Counted from the stretch's first letter, positions 33,274-43,188 are shown. The stretch is DNA of 64,000 nucleotides from Amorphoplanes friuliensis DSM 7358 (GCF_000494755.1 NC_022657.1:9020001-9084000); one strand, 5' to 3'. Numbers and translations are program-made. Notes: a model not told the origin generated them from the letters alone.

Positions 33274-34716
33274 TCAGATGTTGATGTTGCTGGCCATCCC
33301 GTAGAGGCCGAGAACAGCGCAGGCAACGGGGATGACCGCCACCACGGCAAGGGTGTCGAGCACGTCGGCGAAGCGGCCCAGGTAGGGCGACGGCGGCCGG
33401 CGGGTCCACGTCGCTCCGGCGGCCACTGTCCCCAGGGCGACCAGCAACGCCGTCACGGCAACACCGAGGAGCATCGCCTCGCCGGCGGTCCAGAGCAGAT
33501 CGACCCCCAGGGCGAAGAGCCCGAACAGCCCGGCGGAGATCAGCGGCAGCCGCTGCCGCTGCGTGACGAACAGCCGCGAACGCAGCAGCAGCGCCGCCAC
33601 GGCGAGACCCATCAGGATCTGCGCGGACAGCCCGCCGGACGAGGCCAGCACCACGAACGCACCCATGCAGAGCAGCGCGTGGCCGATCAGCATGCCCGTG
33701 AGCAGCTCCTCGGTGCGACTGACCGCGGCGAAGACCCGGGCCCGGTCGGGACGCTCGCGAGCGGCGTCCAGGGCCGCATCGCGCGCCGGAGCACCGGTGA
33801 AGCCCTGCTCGGCCTCGCTGCCGGTCGGCAGGGTCACGGGCGGCGTGGGCATCTTGCCGAACCGGATGGCCAGCAGCGGAAGCGCGCCGATGCCGCAGAC
33901 CAGCAGCGACAGCAGCACGGAAGCCGCACCGGCGGCCGAGGTGAGGAACCCCGTCAGAGCGGTCAGCGCCCCGAAGAGGCCGACCATCACTCCCGCGGCG
34001 AAGACCCGGAAGGACGCGGCCACACCGACCCCGCCCAGCGCGGCGACCAGCAGCAACGCCACCGACCCGGCCAGCAGTTCGGGGCCGCCGATCCACGGCA
34101 GCAGGCCGAAGACGCCGGCCCGGTCACCGTCGCCGGACGCGACCAGCGCCGCGCCACCCGCGAAGGCGTACGGGAGGGCACAGCCACCCAGGACAGCCCC
34201 GGCACGCGCGTCGCCGTACGCCCGGGAGGCCGTGATGCCGGCCAGCGCGAGCAGCAGGCCGACACCGAGCCCGAAGAAGGCCGCGCCGCCCCAGGAAGCG
34301 CCGGCGGCGAGCACGGCGAGCAGGCCGAGTGAGAGCAGCACCGCACAGCCGACCAGCGTCGCGGTCCTGGTGGAGGTGGGTGTCCAGACCGTGCCGCGGC
34401 GGCGTGCGCCCTCGGCGATGGCCTCGACGACGTCGTCGTACTCGAGCTCGGGCCAGTTGTCGCGGGCCGGGACGAGGTGCAGCACCTCACCGTCGCGCAC
34501 ACCCTGCGGGAAGAGCCCTTGCGCGGTCGCCAGCGCGACGCCGTCGGTGCGGCGCAGCAGCCAGCCTCCGTGCTTCTCACCGTCGTCCGCCAGTCCCTCA
34601 CCCGCGTGCCGCAGCACCTCGGGCAGCAACTCCGCGAGCGGCACGTGCTCGGGCAGCGCCACATCGACCCGGCGCTGCGGAGCACTGATCGTGACGCGAG
34701 CCAATCCAACGCTCAC
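33274..34716 (-). CDS. eccD: Type VII secretion integral membrane protein EccD
   Basis: Membrane pore part of ESX-type secretion. 480 residues: a ubiquitin-like YukD domain (about 5-90, VTISAPQRRVDVALPEHVPLAELLPEV) followed by about eleven spans, with a cytoplasmic loop near 285-320 (FTGAPARDAALDAARERPDRAR). GTG start. It lies head to head with eccC across 190 bp, whereas most actinomycete loci keep the ecc genes in one direction. Confidence 0.88.
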   Translation of the reverse strand: MSVGLARVTISAPQRRVDVALPEHVPLAELLPEVLRHAGEGLADDGEKHGGWLLRRTDGVALATAQGLFPQGVRDGEVLHLVPARDNWPELEYDDVVEAIAEGARRRGTVWTPTSTRTATLVGCAVLLSLGLLAVLAAGASWGGAAFFGLGVGLLLALAGITASRAYGDARAGAVLGGCALPYAFAGGAALVASGDGDRAGVFGLLPWIGGPELLAGSVALLLVAALGGVGVAASFRVFAAGVMVGLFGALTALTGFLTSAAGAASVLLSLLVCGIGALPLLAIRFGKMPTPPVTLPTGSEAEQGFTGAPARDAALDAARERPDRARVFAAVSRTEELLTGMLIGHALLCMGAFVVLASSGGLSAQILMGLAVAALLLRSRLFVTQRQRLPLISAGLFGLFALGVDLLWTAGEAMLLGVAVTALLVALGTVAAGATWTRRPPSPYLGRFADVLDTLAVVAVIPVACAVLGLYGMASNINI

Positions 34717-34907
34717 GATGTGCCGACCTTTCCCATGCCGTTATTCCCATCGATGGTGACGAGGCTGCGGAACGAGGGGGACTTTACCTATCCTGAGCCC
34801 TGCGCGGTGACCGGTCGCCGGTCGCGCGGACGGGGCAAGCCACCACCCGCCTAAGTGGATTATTTACGCAAAGGCTGTTGGTAGCGGACGAAAGGGACAG
34901 TTTCCGA

Positions 34908-37900
34908 ATGAGCACGGTGGTGATCAAGCGGGCCGCACGGCGCCCCGCACCGGAGATCCCGGCCGGCGAACTCGCCGTCGATCCACCACCGGAGATCCCG
35001 CAGGCGGTCGGCGGGCGCTGGACGCAGGCGATGATGGTGCTGCCGATGCTCGGCGGTTCCGTCGCGATGGCCATGATGATGGGCCGCGGCGGTGGCGGTG
35101 CTTTCTCCTATGTGGTCGGTGGGCTGTTCGGCGTCTCCTCGCTGGCCATGCTGGCCACCTCGTTCGGCGGCGGTGGTGCGCCCAAGAAGGCCGAGATGAT
35201 GGCCGCCCGCCGCGAATATCTGCGGCACCTCTCCGCGCTGCGCCGCCGGGTCCGCGACACCGCCAGCAAGCAGAAGATCGGTCTCTTCTACCGCCACCCC
35301 GACCCGGGACAGCTCTGGTCGACCGCCGACAGCCACCGGGTGTGGGAACGCCGCCCGGCCGACCCCGACTTCGGTGTCGTGCGGCTCGCCGTCGGGCCGC
35401 AGACGCTGGCCACGCCGCTGATCCCGCCGGTCACCCGGCCGCTCGAGGACCTCGAGCCGATGACCGCCGGTGCGCTGCGCCGCTTCCTCGACGCCTACTC
35501 GGTGGTCCCCGACCTGCCGGTCGCGGTGTCCCTGCGCGGCTTCGCGCGGGTGTTCATGCGTGGTCAGGGCCCGGCCGGTGAGGGCGACGCCCGTGCCCTG
35601 ACCAGGGCCGTGCTGGCCCAGCTGGCCGTCTTCCACGCGCCCGAGGACCTCATCATCGCCGTCTGCGCCGGACCCGAGCGCCGCGCGATGTGGGAATGGG
35701 TCAAGTGGCTGCCGCACAACCTGCACCCGTCGCGGACCGACCGGCTCGGCCAGGTCCGGCTGGTCGCCAGCGCCGGTCCCGACCTGGAAAAACTGCTCGA
35801 GGACGTCATCGGCAACCGGCCGCGGTTCAACCCCGCCGGTGTCAGCACCAACGGCCCGCACGTCGTGATCGTGCTCGACGGCGCCGACCTCAAGGGCGCC
35901 ACACAGCTCGACGACGGCATCGACGGCGTGACGGTGCTCGACCTCGACGACGTGCCACCACGCCTGCTCGACCGGTCGCTCCTGGTCCTGGAGGTGAAGC
36001 CGGGCAACGCCGGACGGCGGGAGCTGCACACGTACGCGATGGATCACGCGGCGGACGTCGGCATGCCGGACCGGCTCAGTGAGGAAGAGGCCGAGGCGGT
36101 GGCGAGGCGGCTCGCGCCGCTGCGGCTGGCCGCGATGTCGAAGAACTCCGACACCCCGATGGCCACCGAGATGGGCCTGCCCGAGCTGCTCAACCTGGGC
36201 GACCCCGACACCTTCAGCGTCGCGCAGGCCTGGCTGCCCCGGCCCAACCGCGACAAGCTGCGCGTGCCGATCGGCCTCGGCGCCGACGGTGGCGCGATCG
36301 AGCTCGACCTCAAGGAGTCGGCGCAGGACGGCATGGGCCCGCACGGCCTGCTCATCGGCGCGACCGGCTCGGGTAAATCCGAGCTGCTGCGCACGATGGT
36401 GCTCGCGCTCGCCGCAACCCACTCGTCCGAGACGCTGAACTTCGTGCTCGTTGACTTCAAGGGCGGCGCGACCTTCTCCTCCCTCGACCGGCTGCCGCAC
36501 ACCGCCGCCGTCATCACCAACCTCGCCGACGAGCTTCCCCTGGTCGACCGCATGGTCGACGCGATCGACGGCGAGCTGATCCGGCGTCAGGAGCTGCTCC
36601 GCAAGGCCGGCAACTACGGCAGCCTGCGCGACTACGAGAAGGCGCGGGCCGGTGGTGCCGCGCTGCCCCCACTGCCGTCGCTGCTGGTCATCTGTGACGA
36701 GTTCTCCGAGCTGTTGTCGGCCAAACCGGACTTCATCGACCTCTTCGTCCAGATCGGACGGCTGGGCCGCTCGCTCGGTGTGCACCTGCTGCTCGCCAGC
36801 CAGCGCCTCGAGGAGGGCCGGCTGCGGGGGCTCGACACGCACCTGTCGTACAGGATCGGTCTCCGGACCTTCTCGGCCCTGGAGTCACGGGCCGTGCTGG
36901 GTGTGCCGGACGCCTACGAGCTGCCGCGCTCGCCCGGCCACGGATACCTCAAGTTCGGCACCGAGCCGCTGATCCGCTTCAAGGCGGCGTACGTGTCGGG
37001 AGCGTTCCGGAAGGCCGGCAGCCGCGGTCTCGGCACCGCCCGCGACGGGTCGGCGCCGCAGGTGCTGTCCTACTCCACGCACTACCTGCCGGCGCCCAAG
37101 CCGGTGAAGCCCGCCGCGCCCAAGCCCGAGGAGCTCGCCGAGGGCGAGAGCCTGCTGGACGTCATGGTCGACCGGCTCAACGGCCAGGGACCGCCGGCAC
37201 ACCAGGTGTGGCTCCCGCCGCTGAACCAGTCGGCCGCCCTCGACGAGCTGCTCGGCCCGGTCACCGTGGACCCCGTCCGCGGCCTGGCGTTCGCCAACCC
37301 CGAGCTGCACGGCGCCCTCCAGGTGCCGATCGCCCTGATCGACAAGCCGCGCGAGCAGCTGCGCGACGTGATGTGGCTCCAGCTCGGCGGCAGCGCCGGC
37401 CACGTCGCGGTCGTCGGTGGTGCCCAGTCCGGCAAGTCGACGGCGCTGCGATCACTGATCTGCGGTCTCGCGCTCACCCACACCCCCGCCGAGGTGCAGG
37501 TCTACTGCCTCGACTTCGGTGGCGGCTCGCTCGGCACACTCAAGGACCTGCCGCACGTCGGCGGCGTCTACGGGCGGCTCGACTCGGTGGGCGTCCGGCG
37601 TACGGTCGGCGAGGTCTCGACCCTGCTCAACGACCGCGAACGGCGCTTCGGCGAGCTCGGCGTCGACTCCATGTCGTCGTACCGGCGGCGGCGCGCGGCC
37701 CAGGCCGGGCTCAACACCGGCGCCGACGCCGACCCGTTCGGTGACGTGTTCCTGGTGGTCGACGGCTGGTCCACGCTGCGCAAGGACTACGACGAGCTCG
37801 AGTCCGTGATCACCGACATCGCCACGCGTGGTCTGTCGTACGGCATCCACGTGGTGACCAGTGCCCCGCGCTGGATGGACTACCGACCGGCGATCCGCGA

Positions 37901-38888
37901 CCTCTTCGGCTCCCGCGTCGAGCTGCGCCTCGGCGACCCCACCGACTCGATCGTCAACCGGCGCGCGGCGATCAACGTGCCGGAGAAGGCCGGTCGTGGC
38001 CTCGTCGAGCACCCGACCGACAAGAACAAGAGCCTGCACCTGCTGACCGTGCGGCCCGAGCTGAGCGGTGCGGGCGAAACGGCCGCGCTGGTGAAGATGA
38101 TCGCGACGAACTGGAGCGGGGCGCCGGCGCCGCGTGTGCGTTTGTTGCCGCCGTCCTTGCCGTACGCCGACATTGATCTGGACAGGTCCACCGGTCTGCG
38201 CCTGCCGATCGGCATCGCCGAGTCCGACCTGCAGCCCGTCGAGATCGACTTCTCCGGCGACCCGCACTTCCTGCTCTTCGGCGACGCCGAGTGCGGCAAG
38301 TCGTCGTTCCTGCGGGCGCTCGCGACCTCGGTCACGCGGCGGTTCGCCCCGGAGGAAGCCCGCCTCATCCTGGTCGACTACCGGCGCAGCCTCATGGACC
38401 TCCCCGAATCCGACCACCGCATCGGGTACGGCATCCAGGCCGCCAAGACACTCGAGCTGATGGAGTCCGTCGCGGGGTACATGGAACGCCGCCTGCCCGG
38501 CCCGGACGTGACCGCGCAGCAGCTGCGCGAACGGTCCTGGTGGAACGGCCCGGAGCTGTTCGTGCTCGTCGACGACTACGACCTCGTCGCGTCGGGGCCG
38601 ACCAACCCGCTCACACCGATCCTGGAATACCTGCCCCAGGCCCGCGACGTCGGCCTGCACCTGATCGTCACGCGACGGGCCGGTGGCGCCAGCCGGGCGA
38701 TGTACGACCCGGTCATCCAGCGGCTGCGGGAACTGTCGTCGCCGGGCCTCGTGATGTCGGGACCGAGTGACGAAGGTGCCCTCATCGGACCGATTCGTCC
38801 CACCCTGATGCCACCTGGCCGTGGTCGATTGATGACACGGCGTGAGGGCATGCGGCTGATCCAGTTGTCGCACCTGCCGCCGTACTGA
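34908..38888 (+). CDS. eccC: Type VII secretion motor ATPase EccC (fused a+b)
   Basis: Drives export through the ESX-type channel and binds substrate tails. 1326 residues: two N-terminal spans (about 40-85), a linker domain, then three FtsK/SpoIIIE domains. Walker A sequences are GATGSGKS, GGAQSGKS and GDAECGKS; the first domain also has VICDEF with the catalytic Glu, while the second and third read VVDGWS and VDDYD and are probably regulatory. ATG start chosen after AAAGGGA; an earlier in-frame start gives an extra 10 residues. No WXG100 genes are adjacent. Confidence 0.92.
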   Translation: MSTVVIKRAARRPAPEIPAGELAVDPPPEIPQAVGGRWTQAMMVLPMLGGSVAMAMMMGRGGGGAFSYVVGGLFGVSSLAMLATSFGGGGAPKKAEMMAARREYLRHLSALRRRVRDTASKQKIGLFYRHPDPGQLWSTADSHRVWERRPADPDFGVVRLAVGPQTLATPLIPPVTRPLEDLEPMTAGALRRFLDAYSVVPDLPVAVSLRGFARVFMRGQGPAGEGDARALTRAVLAQLAVFHAPEDLIIAVCAGPERRAMWEWVKWLPHNLHPSRTDRLGQVRLVASAGPDLEKLLEDVIGNRPRFNPAGVSTNGPHVVIVLDGADLKGATQLDDGIDGVTVLDLDDVPPRLLDRSLLVLEVKPGNAGRRELHTYAMDHAADVGMPDRLSEEEAEAVARRLAPLRLAAMSKNSDTPMATEMGLPELLNLGDPDTFSVAQAWLPRPNRDKLRVPIGLGADGGAIELDLKESAQDGMGPHGLLIGATGSGKSELLRTMVLALAATHSSETLNFVLVDFKGGATFSSLDRLPHTAAVITNLADELPLVDRMVDAIDGELIRRQELLRKAGNYGSLRDYEKARAGGAALPPLPSLLVICDEFSELLSAKPDFIDLFVQIGRLGRSLGVHLLLASQRLEEGRLRGLDTHLSYRIGLRTFSALESRAVLGVPDAYELPRSPGHGYLKFGTEPLIRFKAAYVSGAFRKAGSRGLGTARDGSAPQVLSYSTHYLPAPKPVKPAAPKPEELAEGESLLDVMVDRLNGQGPPAHQVWLPPLNQSAALDELLGPVTVDPVRGLAFANPELHGALQVPIALIDKPREQLRDVMWLQLGGSAGHVAVVGGAQSGKSTALRSLICGLALTHTPAEVQVYCLDFGGGSLGTLKDLPHVGGVYGRLDSVGVRRTVGEVSTLLNDRERRFGELGVDSMSSYRRRRAAQAGLNTGADADPFGDVFLVVDGWSTLRKDYDELESVITDIATRGLSYGIHVVTSAPRWMDYRPAIRDLFGSRVELRLGDPTDSIVNRRAAINVPEKAGRGLVEHPTDKNKSLHLLTVRPELSGAGETAALVKMIATNWSGAPAPRVRLLPPSLPYADIDLDRSTGLRLPIGIAESDLQPVEIDFSGDPHFLLFGDAECGKSSFLRALATSVTRRFAPEEARLILVDYRRSLMDLPESDHRIGYGIQAAKTLELMESVAGYMERRLPGPDVTAQQLRERSWWNGPELFVLVDDYDLVASGPTNPLTPILEYLPQARDVGLHLIVTRRAGGASRAMYDPVIQRLRELSSPGLVMSGPSDEGALIGPIRPTLMPPGRGRLMTRREGMRLIQLSHLPPY

Positions 38889-39099
38889 CGGGCAGGGTCT
38901 TTCGGGCACACATCCGGTGCGATCCGCATCGACAGACCCCAGCGACAAAGCGCGGATTCGGAGTAATCTCCCACCATCGACCGTCCATCATCAGAATGGT
39001 CATGCCGCCCGTGAGCGCTGTGAGCGAAGCACCGAGCGCGTCCCGCCGAGTCCGGCGTGACGTCCCCGCACGCCGTCCGGCCTGCGACGGTGCCCGTTG

Positions 39100-40407
39100 G
39101 TGAACGTCCGGAGCCTGCCCGTCCGGCTGGCCGCGACCACCGCCGCCGCCGGACTGTGCGTCGGCCTGAGCGGCACGCCGGTCCTCGCCGAGACGGGCGG
39201 CCAGCCGCCCCAGGCCGTTCCGCTCGCCAGCCCGTTCGCCAGTCCCCTCGCCAGCCCCGAACCCTGGGTCGGCGACTCGGTCCGCGCCGAGCAGTGGCAC
39301 CTGAAAACCCTGAACGTCGCCGGCGCCTGGACCTACTCGATGGGCGCGGGCGTCACGGTCGCCGTGATCGACTCCGGCGTGGACTCCGACCACAAGGACC
39401 TCCAGGGCCAGGTCCTCCCCGGCCTCGACCTAGTCGACCCGGACGGCGACGGCGACACCGACCTCGTAGGCCACGGCACCACGGTCTCGGCGATCATCGC
39501 CGGCCGCAGCGACGACGACGCCGGCGTCGTCGGCATCGCCCCCAAAGCCAAGATCCTCCCGGTACGCGTCCTCGACCGCGAGAACCGCTACGACGACGCC
39601 ATGATCGTGGCCAAGGGCGTCCGCTGGGCCGTCGACCACGGCGCCCGCGTCATCAACCTCTCCCTCGGCGGCAACGGCAGCAGCCCCGCCCTGGCCGCCG
39701 CCCTCGACTACGCCTTCGCCAAGGACGTGGTCGTCGTCGCCTGCACCGGCAACGCCAGCACCTCCTCGTCCTCCGGCGTCTGGTATCCCGCCCGCGAACC
39801 CGGCATCCTCGCCGTCGCCGGCATGGAAAAAGACGGCGACATCCTCTGGTCCGGCTCGATCACCGGCAAAGAAACCGTCGTCACCGCCCCCGCCACCCAA
39901 CTGGTCGGCGCCCGCCCCGACGGCTACTGGCGAGTGCAGGGCACCAGCTTCGCGGCCCCGATGGTCTCCGGCACCGCCGCCCTGATCCGCTCCCGCTGGC
40001 CCACGATGTCCGCCGGCGAAGTGATCAACCGAATCATCAAAACAGCCAAGGACCGCGGCGCCACCGGCCGCGACCCCCAGTACGGCTACGGCATGGTCGA
40101 CCCGACCGGCGCCCTGACCGCCGAACTCCCGACCGTCCTCCGCAACCCCCTCGACACGACGGCGTCGCCGGGCATCGCCCGCTTCGGCAACGCCCCGATC
40201 TCCGGCCAGGCCCAATCCGCCCCGGACAGCGCCGCAGCGGGCACGGTCGGCACCCGCCTCCCCGGCCTCAACGCCGGAACCGCCGCCCGCGCCGGCGACC
40301 CCGCCGCGACCGGATCGAACCACGGCTGGTGGGCGGCGGGCCTGCTCTTCCTGCTGTCCGTCGTGGCAGCGATCTTCACGGTCCGCCGCTTCGCCACCAT
40401 CGCCTAA
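39100..40407 (+). CDS. mycP: Type VII secretion-associated subtilisin-like protease, mycosin
   Basis: Membrane-anchored serine protease needed for stability of ESX complexes. 435 residues: signal peptide (1-30), catalytic Asp in VAVIDSGVD, His in VGHGTTVS, Asn in ACTGNAS, Ser in GTSFAAPMVSG, and a C-terminal span (about 407-426) with a short basic tail. GTG chosen; a TTG sits directly before it. 211 bp after eccC. Codon use becomes extremely C-rich in the last third. Confidence 0.92.
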   Translation: MNVRSLPVRLAATTAAAGLCVGLSGTPVLAETGGQPPQAVPLASPFASPLASPEPWVGDSVRAEQWHLKTLNVAGAWTYSMGAGVTVAVIDSGVDSDHKDLQGQVLPGLDLVDPDGDGDTDLVGHGTTVSAIIAGRSDDDAGVVGIAPKAKILPVRVLDRENRYDDAMIVAKGVRWAVDHGARVINLSLGGNGSSPALAAALDYAFAKDVVVVACTGNASTSSSSGVWYPAREPGILAVAGMEKDGDILWSGSITGKETVVTAPATQLVGARPDGYWRVQGTSFAAPMVSGTAALIRSRWPTMSAGEVINRIIKTAKDRGATGRDPQYGYGMVDPTGALTAELPTVLRNPLDTTASPGIARFGNAPISGQAQSAPDSAAAGTVGTRLPGLNAGTAARAGDPAATGSNHGWWAAGLLFLLSVVAAIFTVRRFATIA

Positions 40408-40432
40408 CCCACCCCGCAGCCACCCCAGCCCG

Positions 40433-40491
40433 GCGCGGCCCAGCCCAGCGCCGCCCAGCCCAGCCCAGCGCGGCCCAGCCCAGCCCAGCTT
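40433..40491. repeat. CAGCCCAGC-type tandem repeat
   Basis: About three units of 17-20 bp of the form GCGCGGCCCAGCCCAGCCCA, directly after mycP. Confidence 0.75.
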
Positions 40492-40775
40492 GCCCGGCCC
40501 GCACAGCTCACCGCTCGGCGAGCCGGTGGTCAGTGGGCCATCCGCATCGCAGCATTCGGCGGTTGTCACCAGGCGTGGACGACAGGCCCCGGTCGACGCT
40601 GGGCGGTCCTCGATCTTGGCCTGGCCCTCAAGCGGCAGATCCGCGCAGCAAGCCGCGCCAGACTCTGCCGCTCGCCTGACTTCGGCACTCCGGCCGCAGA
40701 CCGAACCGACCGCAAGCGAACGGCCACGAGGGCCACCGGTCGCAGTGGCTCCGCCGATCGGCCGCATGGTCAACA

Positions 40776-40834
40776 CAACTTCCCTGGAGTCGGGCCTACC
40801 CGGGCTCGCCGAAGGCCCAACATCAGGGAAGTTG
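40776..40834. repeat. Large inverted repeat (hairpin)
   Basis: CAACTTCCCTG (40776-40786) pairs with CAGGGAAGTTG (40824-40834); inside it GGGCCT (40792-40797) pairs with AGGCCC (40813-40818). It could be a terminator-like or cruciform structure. Confidence 0.65.
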
Positions 40835-40907
40835 GGTCGATGGTCCACAACTGCTTCGCCCCGCCACCGCACCGACGGCAAACGCCGCCTCCACCGCTCG
40901 CCCGCAC

Positions 40908-41070
40908 GGTGAGGGAAGGCCAAGCAGGTGAGGAAGGCCAAGCCACAGGTGAGGAAGGCCAAGCAGGTGAGGGAAGGTCAAGCAGGCGGGCTAAGGCCAA
41001 GCCGCAGGTGAGGGAACGCCAAGCAGGTGAGGAAGGACCAAGCAGCGGGGGAAGGCCAAGCCGCAGGTGA
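40908..41070. repeat. Minisatellite of 18-22 bp units
   Basis: About eight head-to-tail units of the type GGTGAGGAAGGCCAAGCA, some extended to ...AAGCCGCA. Single-base changes differ from copy to copy. Confidence 0.85.
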
Positions 41071-41125
41071 GGCCGGAAGCATCGGCCGGCCCATCAACCG
41101 ATGTCATCGCGCGGAGCAGATTCCG

Positions 41126-41232
41126 GCGCTGAGGCGGGCGGCGATGCAGACCGCCGCGCTGAGGCGCGCAGCGATGCACGCTGCCGCCGCGCTGAGGTGA
41201 GCAGCGATGCAGACCGCCGCCGCGCTGAGCAG
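41126..41232. repeat. 33-bp triplicate repeat
   Basis: Three units beginning GCGCTGAGG and containing GCGATGCA (30, 33 and 33 bp), ending in a partial fourth GCGCTGAGCAGC. Confidence 0.7.
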
Positions 41233-41303
41233 CACTTCCCACCTCATCCGCGGGCGACAGCTCCGGCGTGGGTCGGGCCACCGGAGTCGCCGCGTGGCGG
41301 GGG

Positions 41304-42482
41304 TCAGGCGCAGTCGCCGGTTTTGACGCCTCGGGTGCGTTCGATGCCCAGGCGGGCGGTGCCGGAGGCTTCGGCCGCTGTCAGGGCGAAGCCCGTTGTC
41401 TGGTCGTCGGCCGCCGCGGCGAAGATCACGCCGAGGACGTCGCCGTTGGGGGCTACGAGGGGGCCGCCGGAGTTGCCGCTGCGGACTTTGGCGAAGATTG
41501 TGTAGATCTCGCGGGTGACGTCGCCGGAGTCGTAGATGTCGGGGCCGGTGATCTTGCTGACTTCGCGGACGCGGGCTGACTGGGCGTCGTAGGGGCCGTC
41601 CAGGGGGTAGCCGAGGACGATGGCGTTGGCGCCGGTGGCGGCCGGGCGCTCCACGAAGGGCATGACCGGGGCGCGGAGGCCGGGGACGTAGATGACGGCC
41701 AGGTCGCGGTCCGGGTCGTAGACGACCACCTTGCCGTCGAGGCGGCCGTCGTTGGTTTCGACCTGGACGTTGCGGGTGCCGGCGACCACGTGCGCGTTGG
41801 TCATGATGCGCTCGTCGGAGTAGACGAAGCCGGAACCTTCGATGCGCCGGGAGCAGCTCGGGGCCGTGCCGAGGACCTTGATGACCGAACGCCGCGAGTT
41901 GACGACCACCGGGGACTTCGCCAGTTTCGGGTCCGGTGCTGCGACCTCGCGGGCGTTGGTGCGGGCCAAGCCGCCGAAGACGTCCGGGAAGCCGTTGGTG
42001 TTGAGCGATTCGCGGAGACCGGCCGAGAGTGCCTGGGCCTGCTCCGGCATCAGGGAGTTGATGCCGTTCAGGACGGCGCTGCTGCGGACCTGCTTGTTGA
42101 TGCCCGGGAACGGTGTCGACCCCAGCGGGACAGCGATCAACCAGGCGACGAGCAGCACCGCGACCAGCGAGACCACCGCGCCGCCCGCGTCGTCCAGGCG
42201 TTGCAGGGGCTGGCTGGAGATCGAGCGGCGGAGTTTGGTGCCGAGCCAGCCCGCGAGGGTCTGGCCGAGGACGGCGAGCGCGAAGATCGCGACCAGGGAG
42301 ACGACCAGCCGGATGGTCCCGTCGGCGAACTGGTTCGCGATCAGCGGGCCGACCTGGAGGCCGATCAGCACACCGCTGAAGAACCCGCCGAAGGACAGCG
42401 CCCCGATGACAAAACCCTGCCGGTATCCGCTGATCGCGAAGACCAGCATGAGCAGGATCAGGATTCCATCGACCACAAGCAC
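41304..42482 (-). CDS. marP: Membrane serine protease of the MarP type
   Basis: Acid- and stress-tolerance protease of the cell envelope. 392 residues: four spans of CvpA type (about 4-135), linker, and a trypsin-like domain with His in MTNAHVVAG, Asp in YDPDRDLAV and Ser in RSGNSGGPL. Two cysteines near PSCSRRIEG and GDCA probably form the redox-sensitive disulfide known from the mycobacterial protein. Two GTGs six bp apart can start it; neither has a strong ribosome binding site. Last gene of nth - thioredoxin-like - NUDIX - marP, the mycobacterial order. Confidence 0.92.
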   Translation of the reverse strand: MLVVDGILILLMLVFAISGYRQGFVIGALSFGGFFSGVLIGLQVGPLIANQFADGTIRLVVSLVAIFALAVLGQTLAGWLGTKLRRSISSQPLQRLDDAGGAVVSLVAVLLVAWLIAVPLGSTPFPGINKQVRSSAVLNGINSLMPEQAQALSAGLRESLNTNGFPDVFGGLARTNAREVAAPDPKLAKSPVVVNSRRSVIKVLGTAPSCSRRIEGSGFVYSDERIMTNAHVVAGTRNVQVETNDGRLDGKVVVYDPDRDLAVIYVPGLRAPVMPFVERPAATGANAIVLGYPLDGPYDAQSARVREVSKITGPDIYDSGDVTREIYTIFAKVRSGNSGGPLVAPNGDVLGVIFAAAADDQTTGFALTAAEASGTARLGIERTRGVKTGDCA

Positions 42483-42504
42483 TCGCTCAGGGTAGGAGTG
42501 GGAG

Positions 42505-43188
42505 TCACGAGACCACCTCGTCGGAGGTGTCCGGCACCGTGACCGGGGCATCGGGCAGGTTGACCAGCGGGCCGGGCTCCCACGGGCGGGCCCAGCGCGC
42601 CATGTCCAGCAGCGCCGAGATGACGCCCGCCGTGAAGCCCCAGACGAGCATTCCGCGCACCTGGAAAGCTGGGCTGACCCAGCCGCTCGGGTGGCGTACC
42701 CGGATGCGGTTCGCCGGGTCGACCAGCTCGGCGACCGGCAGCCGGGCGACGTGCGCGACCTCGGCGGGCTCCCGGGAATGCACCGGGTGGGGCGCGTGCC
42801 ACCAGGCCAGCACCGGTGTCACCACGAACCGGCTGACCGGGATGTAGAGCTCGGGCAGCGTCGTGAGCACGGTTGCGCTCGCCGGGTCGAGGCCGACCTC
42901 CTCGTTGGCCTCGCGCAGGGCGGTGGCCGCCGCGTCCCGGTCCTCCGGGTCGGCCGCGCCGCCCGGAAAGGCAGGCTGACCTGCATGGTTGCGCATGGTC
43001 GCGGCTCGTTGCAGGACCAGCAGGTCCGGCTCACCGGGCCGATCCTCACCCAGCAGCACCAGTACGGACGCAGCCCGCCCCCCGCTCGCCGGTGCCCTCA
43101 GCGTCGTGAAGTCCTCGGTACGCGCGGAGCGGGCCCGGGTCAGCAAAGGCTCCCACCAGCCGGGGAGCCCGTCCGGGCGCTCGCTCAT
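42505..43188 (-). CDS. NUDIX hydrolase, CoA pyrophosphatase-like
   Basis: 227 residues. NUDIX box GAADPEDRDAAATALREANEEVGL fits GX5EX7REUXEEXGU; it is preceded by MRNHAGQPAFPGG, the CoA-pyrophosphatase-type entry. It should split a nucleoside diphosphate such as CoA or an NADH-type compound. ATGA overlap with the thioredoxin-like gene; 22 bp before marP. The mycobacterial counterpart is Rv3672c. Confidence 0.9.
   Translation of the reverse strand: MSERPDGLPGWWEPLLTRARSARTEDFTTLRAPASGGRAASVLVLLGEDRPGEPDLLVLQRAATMRNHAGQPAFPGGAADPEDRDAAATALREANEEVGLDPASATVLTTLPELYIPVSRFVVTPVLAWWHAPHPVHSREPAEVAHVARLPVAELVDPANRIRVRHPSGWVSPAFQVRGMLVWGFTAGVISALLDMARWARPWEPGPLVNLPDAPVTVPDTSDEVVS

Larger units (their letters stand above)
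40408..41303. other. About 900 bp without a convincing gene, made of tandem repeats and inverted repeats
   Basis: Separates mycP and marP, whose stops face each other. Open frames here have no codon bias, no ribosome binding site and are largely repeat translation. It holds a CAGCCCAGC array, an 11-bp inverted repeat with inner stem, an 18-22 bp minisatellite and a 33-bp triplicate, listed separately. No terminator-like T-run is seen. Confidence 0.7.

Noticed and set aside
40490..40912. 140-codon open frame after mycP
   Set aside because: No codon bias, no ribosome binding site, Arg/Pro/Ser-rich random-looking product that crosses the inverted repeat.
40840..41070. Small open frame over the minisatellite, with repeated EGQAGEEGQ-like peptide
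   Set aside because: It is just the translation of the 18-22 bp repeat; unit lengths vary without keeping the frame and no start signal exists.
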